Shown here: positions 9,521 through 17,771 of the stretch, piece after piece | Layout: every line of letters starts with the position of its first letter | How positions within the stretch are numbered: the stretch's first letter is position 1 | NCBI RefSeq assembly: GCF_900184255.1 | Contig: NZ_LT854639.1 | Location: 88,043 to 152,042 of the forward strand | Direction: 5' to 3' | From: Haloimpatiens massiliensis | GTDB taxonomy: Bacteria > Bacillota > Clostridia > Clostridiales > Clostridiaceae | Length of the DNA stretch: 64,000 nucleotides | Translations under genes and position numbers: made by a program | Notes under the pieces: model-generated | Databases searched by the model: none | What the model saw: only the letters and a program-made list of their open reading frames with translations | What the model was told of the DNA's origin: nothing

Positions 9521-9937
9521 ATGGTAACTTTTATAATAGTACTAAATGTAATTTTGGCTATTATATGTGCTACTTTTATATTTAAAAAATTTGTATTTCA
9601 ATTTAAAGGCAGTGATAACGGATTTAAAAATATGGTATATATAGGGTTTTTAATAGTGGCTTTAATTTGCACATTAAACGGCGTATGGCAGGGGAGTGCT
9701 ACTAAAGGGCAAATGGATTATTTGAAAATTACTAAAGAGATACCCGTAGAGGAAAGAATAATTATAGAATCCCACATAGAATTTGGAAAAAATAGCATTA
9801 TTATAAGTACTTTGGTTGGATTTGTTTCGCTAGTTGTTAGCTATGGTGTATTTAAAAATATTCAAAAAGAGATAAAGAACAATATAGGAAAACCAAAGAA
9901 AAAGTGGCGTTGGGATGAAATAAATGATAAAAAATAA
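9521..9937 (+). CDS. Small membrane protein, paralogue 1 of a tandem pair
   Basis: I do not recognise a family with a known function. The 138 residues contain three predicted membrane spans (about 1-21, 37-58 and 95-114) and end with a basic, tryptophan-rich tail, KPKKKWRWDE. The next gene encodes a diverged copy with the same layout and a matching KPKYKWDW tail. A TATAAT box lies at 9483-9488 and GGAGGG precedes the ATG. The conserved cytosolic-looking tail suggests a shared partner or membrane-surface contact, which is inference. Confidence 0.75.
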   Translation: MVTFIIVLNVILAIICATFIFKKFVFQFKGSDNGFKNMVYIGFLIVALICTLNGVWQGSATKGQMDYLKITKEIPVEERIIIESHIEFGKNSIIISTLVGFVSLVVSYGVFKNIQKEIKNNIGKPKKKWRWDEINDKK

Positions 9938-9991
9938 ATGTATATATTATATATACAAAAGGGTTTTTCATAGTGATTGGGGTGAAAATTT

Positions 9992-10414
9992 ATGATTGAT
10001 CTTTTGATGATTTTAAATTTAATTCTTATACTGGTATCCATAGTATTTTTTGTTAGAAGTTTTATAATAAAATATGTAGCTAGCTATAATGATATCAAAA
10101 ACATATTATTTATAGGACTGATAGTGGCTTGCTTGCTTTTAAGCATAAATGGTGTTGTGAAGTGTGCTGAAGCTAATGAGTTAAAGGAAATAATAAAGCT
10201 TCAAGGTGAGTTTTTAGAGGATAGAACTATAAAGATGCTTAATAATAACATAGTGAAAATGATAAAGAGTATGATAAAGACTATATCTATAGGATATGGA
10301 TGCTTACTAGCAACAATTTTATTGACATTTAACTTTAAAATAGAATTTAAAAGAGAACTGGCAAAGCCAAAGTATAAATGGGATTGGAGCAGAATAATTT
10401 TAAAAAGAAATTAA
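9992..10414 (+). CDS. Small membrane protein, paralogue 2 of a tandem pair
   Basis: A 140-residue membrane protein with the same three-span layout as its upstream neighbour, including the segment ILFIGLIVACLLLSINGV and the tail KPKYKWDWSR. The 54-bp gap and shared design point to tandem duplication followed by divergence. Function unknown. Confidence 0.75.
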   Translation: MIDLLMILNLILILVSIVFFVRSFIIKYVASYNDIKNILFIGLIVACLLLSINGVVKCAEANELKEIIKLQGEFLEDRTIKMLNNNIVKMIKSMIKTISIGYGCLLATILLTFNFKIEFKRELAKPKYKWDWSRIILKRN

Positions 10415-10630
10415 AATATAAACTCACTGCTTTGAAGGTATTCTTTAAAACCACTGCTATTTGTGTGCTTGGTAATTTATAAATTACAAAAAGTTATTGG
10501 ATATACCAAGAATCTCTCGCTTAGGCGTTATAAATTAAGGGGGAGTTCAACTAGGCATTTGTAGGTTATATCTCTACCCGCAAATGCTTGTTTTGTTTTT
10601 AGTTATAATAATTAAAAGTGGGGGAAAATT
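10415..10630 (+). promoter_or_regulatory. Possibly structured leader before the TraX-like gene
   Basis: Contains CTTGGTA...TACCAAG (7-bp stem enclosing the palindrome GTAATTTATAAATTAC) and, further on, the terminator hairpin at 10555-10600, then GGGGGAAAATTATG. A hairpin chain plus terminator in front of a gene can be an attenuator or riboswitch, but it may simply end the preceding gene's transcript. No known riboswitch consensus was recognised. Confidence 0.35.
10555..10600 (+). terminator. Terminator hairpin
   Basis: GCATTTGTAG pairs with CTAC and CAAATGC (small CCG bulge) and is followed by TTGTTTTGTTTTT. Confidence 0.7.
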
Positions 10631-11320
10631 ATGAACGGGGCACAACTTAAATTAATGGCCATAATAATTATGTTAATAGATCACACAGGAGCATTGCTTT
10701 TTCCAAAAGTGCGCATTTTAAGAGTCATAGGAAGATTAGCGTTCCCTATTTTTGCTTATTTCATAAGTGAAGGGTATATAAAAACAAGTAATGTTAAAAA
10801 ATACCAAAAAAGGCTCCTTGTGTTTGCACTTATATCTCAAATACCTTTTTATTTAGCTTTTAAAAATGTACTTTATTTAAATATATTCTTTACGTTATTT
10901 TTAGGGCTTTATGCTATAAAAGTTTATGACGAAAAGGGAAGTATAAGTATTATATGGATTATTGGTATTTTGGCACAAATAATTAACACAGACTATGGAT
11001 TATATGGAGTATTTACTATATACCTTTTTTATAAATACCATGAAGATTTTAAAACTATGGCAAAGAAACAGGTGTTTTTAAATGTAATATTTGTGTCAGT
11101 TATATTTTTAATAACTATTTTAAGTGCGTTTAATAAAGGAAAAGATGGCACGTGGATTTTTATGACATTGATAGGAGTGAGTATGCAGGCAGTTTCTCTA
11201 GTATCATTATTTTTTATAAAAAGATATAATGGTGAAAGAGGTAGAAGTATGAAATATCTATTTTATGGATTTTATCCTGTGCATCTTATGATATTATGGA
11301 TGATTAAAAGTATAGTATAA
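10631..11320 (+). CDS. TraX-family membrane protein
   Basis: A 229-residue polytopic membrane protein. The N-terminus (LKLMAIIIMLIDHTGALLFP, then RLAFPIFAYFISEGYIKT) is the hallmark of the TraX family, named after the F-plasmid pilin acetyltransferase; in Firmicutes these proteins are chromosomal and their substrate is unknown. About eight hydrophobic segments are visible, and the conserved basic end FYGFYPVHLMIL is present. GGGGG lies 8 nt upstream of the ATG. There are no conjugation genes nearby, so a pilin role is unlikely here. Confidence 0.85.
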   Translation: MNGAQLKLMAIIIMLIDHTGALLFPKVRILRVIGRLAFPIFAYFISEGYIKTSNVKKYQKRLLVFALISQIPFYLAFKNVLYLNIFFTLFLGLYAIKVYDEKGSISIIWIIGILAQIINTDYGLYGVFTIYLFYKYHEDFKTMAKKQVFLNVIFVSVIFLITILSAFNKGKDGTWIFMTLIGVSMQAVSLVSLFFIKRYNGERGRSMKYLFYGFYPVHLMILWMIKSIV

Positions 11321-11326
11321 TGAATT

Positions 11327-11484
11327 AGGCACATTCAAATAAATAATAAGTTAGTATGCTAGTTTATTTTTCGTCATACTGCATCAGCAGAACCCGCCCA
11401 TTATCACCAAAGGCGGAATCTGCTTCCTTGTCTGGCACAAAATATACCAGCATCTTTGATTTGTTATTTTTTTCATGTACCTTA
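11327..11484. repeat. Palindromic dispersed element, family A, copy 2
   Basis: Second copy of the element at 4514-4673: the same AAATAATAAGT...GTATGCTAG left arm and ACAAAATATACCAGCATCTTTG right arm with a different inner stem (AGCAG...GGCGGAATCTGCT). It ends 18 bp before the orphan cas6 ATG, so it may affect that gene's expression. A longer cas6 frame reading into it is an artefact. Confidence 0.8.
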
Positions 11485-11502
11485 AGTGAAGGAAGGATTA
11501 AG

Positions 11503-12246
11503 ATGAGAGCTACTATAAACTTAGAATTAAAACAACCTATAAAGCTACCTATTCAGTACAATCATATAATAAATGGAGCTATATTGAATTGGTTACGAAA
11601 TGTAGGAGAGAACAAATTTATTCATGATGAAGAATTTAAAAAAAATGTGAAAAATCATAAATTATATACTTTCTCAAAGCTTCAAGGAAAATTTACTATG
11701 GACGTTAAGAATAAAAAAATAACTTATTATAGTGGAGTGAATTTACTTATATCTTCTTACGATGATAAATTTCTTTCAAATATAGTAAATTCATTGGTAA
11801 TGAAGGAAAGTATGAATGTATTAAATCAAGAAATAAAAATAGATAACATAGAAACCTCACTTTATTCTGTAACTGGAGAGGAAATAAGGGTGTATACAAA
11901 ATCACCTGTAACTGTATATAGTACATTTAAGGAAGAGGAAAAAAACAAAACACGTTATTATAGTCCTTATGAAAAAGAATTCAGCGAAATAATAAGAAAA
12001 AATTTAATAAATAAGTATAAATCATATTATGGCAAGTTGCCAGAGGACAACAGATTCTCTATAGAACTTTTAAGTAGGAAAAAACCTAAGGAAAGTGTAA
12101 TTATATATAGGGGAATAGTGATAAAAGGCTGGAGTGGAGAATTTGTAATGAGGGGCAGTAAAGAGCTTTTAAATTTAGCTTACCAAGCAGGTATAGGAGC
12201 TAAAAATTCTCAAGGATTTGGATGCGTAGAACTTATAGAGAACTAA
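11503..12246 (+). CDS. cas6: Orphan Cas6 CRISPR RNA endoribonuclease
   Basis: Cas6 cuts repeat RNA to release crRNAs. This 247-residue protein has the RAMP fold signature at its C-terminus, the glycine-rich loop AGIGAKNSQGFGCVEL, and a family-typical N-terminus (MRATINLELKQPIKLPIQYN). It is not the cas6 of the cas operon (29927-30619) and differs clearly from it. No array or other cas gene lies within about 6 kb. The ATG at 11503 is chosen because GGAAGGA precedes it and because the longer frame is inside a repeat element. It may serve a different repeat type, back up the operon copy, or be a leftover of another locus. Confidence 0.88.
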   Translation: MRATINLELKQPIKLPIQYNHIINGAILNWLRNVGENKFIHDEEFKKNVKNHKLYTFSKLQGKFTMDVKNKKITYYSGVNLLISSYDDKFLSNIVNSLVMKESMNVLNQEIKIDNIETSLYSVTGEEIRVYTKSPVTVYSTFKEEEKNKTRYYSPYEKEFSEIIRKNLINKYKSYYGKLPEDNRFSIELLSRKKPKESVIIYRGIVIKGWSGEFVMRGSKELLNLAYQAGIGAKNSQGFGCVELIEN

Positions 12247-12468
12247 AACCTAGTAATGTAATTATGTTCAGACAGATCAGCGAGTAATGATGTGTAGAAA
12301 TTATAGGTAGCTAAAACATTTAACAATTTTATATGTAAAATTTGCTGTGAGTTAAAATTTTTTAAAGTTTTAGATTATTGATAATTAAAAAACATAAGTA
12401 AAATGACATTTTAGCATTAAAAAATGTGAAATATGTATAATAGAGGGTATGTAAAGGGAGGATTTGCG

Positions 12469-13671
12469 TTGAATAGAGTGATTTTTCATGTAGATGTAAA
12501 TTCCGCCTTTTTATCATGGGAGGCGGTGGAGAGGCTTAAGAATGAAGGAGGACAGGATATAAGGGAAATTCCCTCAGTGGTAGCAGGAGATCCTAGAAGT
12601 AGAAGGGGAGTGGTACTTGCTAAGTCTCAGATGGCTAAGGAATTTGGCATCAAAACAGGAGAACCCCTATACTGGGCTGTTCAAAAATGTCCTTCCATTA
12701 TAATAGTTCCTCCGCATCATGAAATGTATCTTAGATACAGTAGGGATATGCTGAAAATATTGCAAAGTTACACTCCTCTAGTGGAAAGATACTCCATAGA
12801 CGAGTGTTTTTGTGATTTTACAAACATGGTAAAAGGTAAAAATGAAACTTTAGATTTAGCTTATAAGATAAAAGACCATATAAAAAATGCACTAGGATTT
12901 ACTGTGAATGTTGGAGTTTCAACAAATAAGCTTTTGGCTAAGATGGCATCGGATTTTAAAAAACCAGATAGGGTGCATACCTTGTATCCAGAAGAAATAG
13001 AAGAAAAAATGTGGCCTCTTCCTGTAGAGGAGCTTTTTATGGTTGGAAAAGCCACAGTGCCAAAGCTACATAAAATGAATATACACACCATAGGGGATTT
13101 GGCTAAATATGATGTAAATTTAGTTAGAGATAAGCTTAAAAGTCATGGAGTTACCATTTGGAATTATGCTAGAGGCATTGAAAACTCACCAGTAGATGAG
13201 AATTCTAGAGTGAAGTCAAAGGGAATGGGCAACTCTACCACTATTGCTTCAGATGTGCAGGATAGAGAAAATGCACACAAGATTTTAATATCCCTTTGTG
13301 AGGAGCTTTGCGTGAGGCTTAGAAAGTCTGAAAATCGCTGCTATGTGGTTTCAGTAAATATAGGACTAAGCGACTTCACTTCATTTTCAAGACAAAAGAA
13401 GCTTTTTACCCCTACAGATTCCACCAAGACCATAATGGACGTGGCACTGAAGCTTTTCGATGAGCTTTGGGATGGTGCACCCATTAGAAAATTAGGCATA
13501 TATCTTTCAGAACTAACAGACCATGAATATTATCAGCCATCTTTTTTTGATATTGAGAAGAATGAAAAACAAAAGGCGCTGGATAGTGCCCTAGATAAGC
13601 TTAAAGAAAAGTATGGCAGTGATGTGGTTACTAGGTCGTGTCTTTTGAAGGGGAAGGGAAGTAAGAAGTAA
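12469..13671 (+). CDS. Y-family DNA polymerase (DinB/UmuC-like)
   Basis: Translesion DNA polymerase that copies past damaged bases. Conserved palm motifs are visible: FHVDVNSAFLSWE near the N-terminus with the first metal-binding aspartate, RYSIDECFCDFT with the catalytic DE pair, and the VGVSTNKLLAKMASDFKKPD stretch, followed by the helix-hairpin-helix and a little-finger domain. I chose the TTG at 12469, placed 6 nt after GGGAGGA, over an upstream ATG at 12433 that has no ribosome site. About 400 residues, normal for the family. Its neighbour UvsE is also a DNA-damage protein. Confidence 0.93.
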   Translation: MNRVIFHVDVNSAFLSWEAVERLKNEGGQDIREIPSVVAGDPRSRRGVVLAKSQMAKEFGIKTGEPLYWAVQKCPSIIIVPPHHEMYLRYSRDMLKILQSYTPLVERYSIDECFCDFTNMVKGKNETLDLAYKIKDHIKNALGFTVNVGVSTNKLLAKMASDFKKPDRVHTLYPEEIEEKMWPLPVEELFMVGKATVPKLHKMNIHTIGDLAKYDVNLVRDKLKSHGVTIWNYARGIENSPVDENSRVKSKGMGNSTTIASDVQDRENAHKILISLCEELCVRLRKSENRCYVVSVNIGLSDFTSFSRQKKLFTPTDSTKTIMDVALKLFDELWDGAPIRKLGIYLSELTDHEYYQPSFFDIEKNEKQKALDSALDKLKEKYGSDVVTRSCLLKGKGSKK

Positions 13672-13756
13672 GAAGTAATAAGTAAGAAGTAAGAAGTAAG
13701 GAATAATAAGTAATAAGTAATAAGTAATAAGTAAGAAATAATAAGTGATAAGTAAG
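13661..13756. repeat. GTAAGAA/GTAATAA heptanucleotide repeat tract
   Basis: About 13 imperfect 7-bp units beginning inside the last codons of the polymerase gene and running past its stop. The same unit forms a shorter tract at 4721-4766. Overlapping minus-strand open frames here are low-complexity artefacts. Confidence 0.85.
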
Positions 13757-13920
13757 AGCGGAGAGGGTAGGATGCAAATAATAAATATAAAATAATAAAT
13801 ATCAAACATCAAATATAAATTGCAGGTGGAGAGTTGAGGGGTTTTAAGAGAGACTAGAGGGGTGAAACTTAATTGATCATTGAGCATTGAAAATTGAGCA
13901 ATGAAAAGGGGTTGAGTTAC

Positions 13921-15369
13921 ATGAAAATAGGATATGCTTGTATTCCTTTAACAGTGCCTTACAAGACTACTAGGAGCTTTATGATAAGAAACTTTTCTGA
14001 GGATAGATTCTATAAGTGTGTTTCAGAAAATATAGAGGATTTAAAAAACATATTACAGTGTAATGTGAAAAATGGCATATATCTTTTTAGGATAAGTTCA
14101 GATATAATTCCCTTTGGAAGTCACAAGATAAATAATATAAAGTGGTGGGAGATTTTTAAAAAGCAGCTAAGTGAAATAGGGCAGTATATAAAGGAGCAGG
14201 GGGTAAGGGTTTCCATGCACCCAGGTCAGTATACAGTTTTAAATTCACCTTCCAGCGAGGTTTTAGATAATAGTTTAAGAGACATAGAGTATCATTGCAA
14301 ATTTTTAGATTCCCTAAAGCTTGATTATACCCACAAAATAGTTTTACACATAGGTGGAGTTTATGGTGATAAAAAGCTTTCCATGAAAAGATTTGTGGAT
14401 AACTTTCAAAAATTATCGCCAAGTGCTAAGAAAAGACTCATACTGGAAAATGATGACAAGTCCTACAACATAGAAGAAGTTTTAGAAATCTGCAATAAAC
14501 TAAACATACCTGCGGTATTTGATAATCTTCATCATAGGTTGAACCCACCTGTAAATTGTGAAGACGCTAAAGAGAGAAAAAGGCGTTATAACCAATGTAC
14601 CTACCATGACACTTATCTAAACCAATCAGACATTAAAGATACAAATGGAGAAGGACTAAAAAACTATCCAGATAGTAAAAATACAGGCAAATGTTCAGGA
14701 AATGATAAAAGTGCCATTGAAATAAAATGTGATATAAACAATAACACATATGTATCAGGATTTAGCGATGTTTATATAGATGATATATTTAAAAGAATTA
14801 AGGCCACCTGGAAGGAAGAAGATGGTGCCATGAAAATACATTACTCAGATAAAGATACGGATAAAAAAGGTGGATCTCATTCCAAATTTGTTCTAACAGA
14901 AAACTTCCTTAATTACTATAAAAAAATAGAAAAATATCAGCCGGACATAATGTTAGAGGTGAAAGACAAGGATATTTCTGCCATAAAATGTGCAAATTTA
15001 ATATTTAATGAGGGCAAGAGGGGTGTGCTTTATGATGAGTGGGCAAGGTACAAATATCTTGTGATGGAAAAAGCATACGCCCTTTATAAAAAATGCAGTT
15101 CTCTAGTGAGAGAAAACTGTTCTCTAAAGGAGTTTTATTCCTTTGTGGATGCGTGCCTTTCAATGCCCTATAACGAAAAAAACTTCAAAAATACAGCTTT
15201 TCATATATGGGGGTATTTCAAAGACTGTGCTACAGATAAGGAAAAAAGGGATTTTTTAAATTTAATGGATGAATATAAGGACCCTCAAAAGGTGAAGGAA
15301 AAGCTTTATAAATTGGCGGTTAAGTATGAGAGGGAGTACTTGGTTGAGAGTTATTATTTTGCTTATTAG
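13921..15369 (+). CDS. uvsE: UV damage endonuclease UvsE/UvdE family
   Basis: Nicks DNA 5' of UV photoproducts, starting an alternative excision repair pathway. The TIM-barrel metal-site motifs are present: MKIGYACIPL at the start, RVSMHPGQYTVLNSP, KIVLHIGGVYGDK, RLILENDDK, FDNLHHRLNPP and, late, DIMLEVKDKD. The protein is about 482 residues, longer than many bacterial homologues, partly from a polar insert around residues 205-270. ATG 13921 matches the conserved N-terminus; a longer frame adds nine unconserved residues. It is probably transcribed apart from the polymerase gene 250 bp upstream and ends in a clear terminator. Confidence 0.93.
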   Translation: MKIGYACIPLTVPYKTTRSFMIRNFSEDRFYKCVSENIEDLKNILQCNVKNGIYLFRISSDIIPFGSHKINNIKWWEIFKKQLSEIGQYIKEQGVRVSMHPGQYTVLNSPSSEVLDNSLRDIEYHCKFLDSLKLDYTHKIVLHIGGVYGDKKLSMKRFVDNFQKLSPSAKKRLILENDDKSYNIEEVLEICNKLNIPAVFDNLHHRLNPPVNCEDAKERKRRYNQCTYHDTYLNQSDIKDTNGEGLKNYPDSKNTGKCSGNDKSAIEIKCDINNNTYVSGFSDVYIDDIFKRIKATWKEEDGAMKIHYSDKDTDKKGGSHSKFVLTENFLNYYKKIEKYQPDIMLEVKDKDISAIKCANLIFNEGKRGVLYDEWARYKYLVMEKAYALYKKCSSLVRENCSLKEFYSFVDACLSMPYNEKNFKNTAFHIWGYFKDCATDKEKRDFLNLMDEYKDPQKVKEKLYKLAVKYEREYLVESYYFAY

Positions 15370-15374
15370 AGATT

Positions 15375-15434
15375 ATAAACTCCAGAAAGTGCAGCATTAA
15401 GCAGTATTAATGTGGTACATTTTCTGGAGTTTAT
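15375..15434 (+). terminator. Terminator after uvsE
   Basis: ATAAACTCCAGAAA and TTTCTGGAGTTTAT form a perfect 14-bp stem around a 32-nt loop, followed by a T-rich tract. It may serve the convergent minus-strand operon too. Confidence 0.75.
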
Positions 15435-15488
15435 TTATTACATTTTATAAGTTCTAGCTGGTAGTTATATAGGTGGGAGATTGTAAAA

Positions 15489-15692
15489 CTAGTTTTTGTG
15501 AGAGTTAATGTACATGTCGATGTCCTCTACAATATATGCTTCTCCAGTGGAATGAAGTATATCATAAAAAGATTTAATATAATCAAAAACTCCATTTTCA
15601 TTAAAAATTTTAAGTGCAGACTTACCACTTATATTATGGGCTTGTTTATAACTTTCAAGACAAAATACTGTAAAATCTATAATATTCTTCAT
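15489..15692 (-). CDS. DUF3791-family small protein (candidate antitoxin component)
   Basis: 67 residues, last gene of a three-gene minus-strand operon headed by a DUF3990 protein. The layout FTVFCLESYKQAHNISGKSALKIFNENGVFDYI and the later DILHSTGEAYIVEDIDMYI are typical of DUF3791 proteins, which are commonly found next to DUF3990 genes. A helical, acidic protein fits an antitoxin role, but this is inferred from neighbours. Confidence 0.75.
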   Translation of the reverse strand: MKNIIDFTVFCLESYKQAHNISGKSALKIFNENGVFDYIKSFYDILHSTGEAYIVEDIDMYINSHKN

Positions 15693-15703
15693 TATTTATC
15701 ACC

Positions 15704-15940
15704 TCATATTTCAGGGAAATTTATTTTCCCTTGGTGTAATTCTTCTAAAAACATATCTAAAAGTTTTTCAGTGCTGTATTGCCAAAGTTTGGTTTCCTCT
15801 TTTTCTAATAGTTCATATAGTTGGGATGAATATAATTTTTCGATGGCACCTTCATCAGATAAATTTAATTTTATAGCAATTTTTTCTACTAGATCTGCCG
15901 ATATTATTGGAAGTACCGCATTAAACTTAATTTTATCCAT
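15704..15940 (-). CDS. Small protein between DUF3990 and DUF3791 genes
   Basis: 78 residues, overlapping the upstream DUF3990 gene by 8 bp, so translation is probably coupled. The sequence (DKIKFNAVLPIISADLVEKI then LSDEGAIEKLYSSQLYELLE) is helical and acidic, and resembles the DUF3791-associated small proteins of such operons. Function not known; an antitoxin or adaptor role is inference from context. Confidence 0.7.
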   Translation of the reverse strand: MDKIKFNAVLPIISADLVEKIAIKLNLSDEGAIEKLYSSQLYELLEKEETKLWQYSTEKLLDMFLEELHQGKINFPEI

Positions 15941-16433
15941 TTCTATTACCTCCTAAATCTTCATAATAATCAAATAAACAGTATTTCAATGATTTATGGG
16001 TATGAAATAGTATCTGGTTGAAAAGTTTTTCTATTTTTAATTTTTTTAAGGCAGTTTCTTTGTCTAATACACCAGTTTCAAATAATTTTACAGTAAGATA
16101 TACATTATCGTCAGCTACAGGGCCAATTATAACATCATACTCCTGAGAAATTTCCTTGCCTCTTCTATTTGCGGTTATAAAATCTAACCATTTTTCATCA
16201 GCATATTTAAATTCTATTATTTTAAGTTCCTGTTGTGCTTTTTCTATATCAAAGTTGTATACTGACAAAAATTTTTTAACAGTATTATTTCTTAAACTAA
16301 CCTTTTCTGCCCAACGGATGGCCTGTTCCTTATTACTTGTTGTATAAAAGCCTATGCCAAAATCAAGCAATCTATTACTTTGTAAAATTTTGGGGTTTTC
16401 AACAATAACATCACTGCCGTGATATATTTTCAC
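15933..16433 (-). CDS. DUF3990 protein, ADP-ribosyltransferase-like candidate toxin
   Basis: 166 residues beginning with GTG after AGGAGGG. The N-terminus MKIYHGSDVIVENPKI, then LLDFGIGFYTTSNKEQAIRWA, is the DUF3990 signature. It resembles the NAD-binding half of ADP-ribosyltransferases (a histidine in YHGS, a tyrosine in GFYTT), and a conserved DVIIGPVADD follows. Family members sit with DUF3791 genes in toxin-antitoxin-like operons, as here: this gene overlaps the next by 8 bp. No target can be inferred. Enzyme activity is inferred from fold resemblance, not shown. Confidence 0.75.
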   Translation of the reverse strand: MKIYHGSDVIVENPKILQSNRLLDFGIGFYTTSNKEQAIRWAEKVSLRNNTVKKFLSVYNFDIEKAQQELKIIEFKYADEKWLDFITANRRGKEISQEYDVIIGPVADDNVYLTVKLFETGVLDKETALKKLKIEKLFNQILFHTHKSLKYCLFDYYEDLGGNRNG

Positions 16434-16690
16434 TTAAATCCCTCCTATTTTTTAGTATATATAGCTAATAATATTTTATCCTATTAATACGCTTTAATCA
16501 ATTGGTATAGTAACTGTTACTTGTTGGCTAAAGTTTGCTGAGATGGGAGACGTTGTTTTCAATTAAACTAAATTCATAATGGAATTTAGGAGGGAAAAAA
16601 GAATACATATAGAAGTAAATAATGTATTAAATGTAAAAAAATAAAATAAAGCAAGTGTTTACTGGTACATAGAATGGGGGAAATGGGGCT

Positions 16691-17611
16691 ATGAAGAAAA
16701 TATATAAGATAGTAATAATAATTATAGCTGTTATAGCTTTAATTGCAGGGGGACTTTACGGATATAAAAGGTACCAAATGTATAAAAGTTATAAGGAAGA
16801 TGCGGTATTTTTGTTAGATTTTTTAGAGGATAATTATCCTTATTTTCAGGTTAAGGAAAAAGTTTTGGGTTATAAATTTTTAGATCATAAGGAGGAGTTT
16901 ATAAGGAAGGTAGCTAGGTCCAAGGATGACTTAGACTTTTATAAAAATATAGATGAGATAATATGTTCATTACAAAATGCACATACTGCGATTACTAATG
17001 ATCCGTATTTCCTAGAAGAACTAAAAAATGAAGATGTTGAGAAAAAGATGGAGTATTGGATAGATATGGTAGTTAAAAGTATTTATATTCCAGATATTAG
17101 ATGTAAGTATGTTGAGGGGAAGTATATAGTAGATAAGTCTAGGAATAGAGATATACCGGTGGGCAGCATTATTACCAAATTTAATGGAAAAGAAATAAAT
17201 GATTATATACAATCAAAAAAAGAAACATAATTCCTATTTCAATAATCATTTAAGGCAGATTAATTCATCAGAAGTACCTAAGAATAATTATAACTTAGAG
17301 GGCTTTAAAGTATTTAAACAAACGCAAAATATTGAGCCATATAAAGACTCAATAAAATTTAAAGGAAAAATATATATACTAGTTATCTTCCAAACAGCAA
17401 ATTAGTAGTACAAATGCCACCAGCTTTTACTATAAGTGACGATGGTACAGTGAACGAGGAAATCCATACTGAGCCAGATATTTATATAGAGCAAAGTTTG
17501 GAAGATTATAAAAAATTTCTAAAATCAGGACTGCAGGATATAACTAGGAGTGAGTATGATACGGTTTATAGGAAAACTTTAGAAATGATAAAAAAAATCA
17601 CGTTGGAATAA
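16691..17611 (+). pseudogene. Decayed S41-family peptidase-like gene
   Basis: The first part (16691-17230) encodes a membrane anchor (IVIIIIAVIALIAGGLYGY) and an N-terminal helical/PDZ-like region ending GSIITKFNGKEINDYIQSKK. The reading then continues in another frame to KGKIYIL, and in yet another frame from YLPNSKLVVQMPPAFTISDDG to the stop at 17611. The stretch that should hold the catalytic serine between KIYIL and YLPNSK is missing. So two frame changes and an internal deletion have inactivated it. Family identity rests on the overall order and the KIYIL/PPAF region and is moderate. Confidence 0.7.
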
Positions 17612-17633
17612 AATATGAAGATACTTATATATT

Positions 17634-17670
17634 AATAAATGTCTCTGGTTGCGCCACGGAGATATTTATT
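17634..17670 (+). terminator. Terminator-like hairpin
   Basis: AATAAATGTCTC pairs with GAGATATTTATT around a 13-nt loop, directly before the family-B repeat. Confidence 0.6.
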
Positions 17671-17672
17671 TT

Positions 17673-17732
17673 ATGATTAACTCAAAATAAGGTATAATTC
17701 AGGTAATGAAATACTTTTTGTGGGTTAATCAT
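17673..17732. repeat. MITE-like element, family B, copy 2 (internally deleted)
   Basis: A 60-bp copy retaining ATGATTAACTC at the left and TTTTTGTGGGTTAATCAT at the right but lacking the internal arms of the 170-bp copy. Confidence 0.75.
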
Positions 17733-17771
17733 ACTTATAAAACTGAAAAAGATAAAAGGGGAAATGTAAAA

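Noticed and set aside
10415..10600. c-di-GMP, SAM, T-box or preQ1 riboswitch before the TraX-like gene
   Set aside because: None of the conserved cores of these classes could be found, so it is kept only as a weak leader observation.
11356..11502. Longer N-terminus for the orphan Cas6
   Set aside because: The extra 49 codons lie in a family-A repeat element; the real start has GGAAGGA and a family-like N-terminus.
13533..13887. Two hydrophobic-looking minus-strand frames
   Set aside because: They are translations of the 7-bp repeat tract (leucine/isoleucine/tyrosine repeats) and lie across the polymerase gene end.
15498..15956. 152-codon plus-strand frame opposite the DUF3791-type genes
   Set aside because: Antisense shadow; the minus-strand frames overlap neatly, have ribosome sites and match known families.
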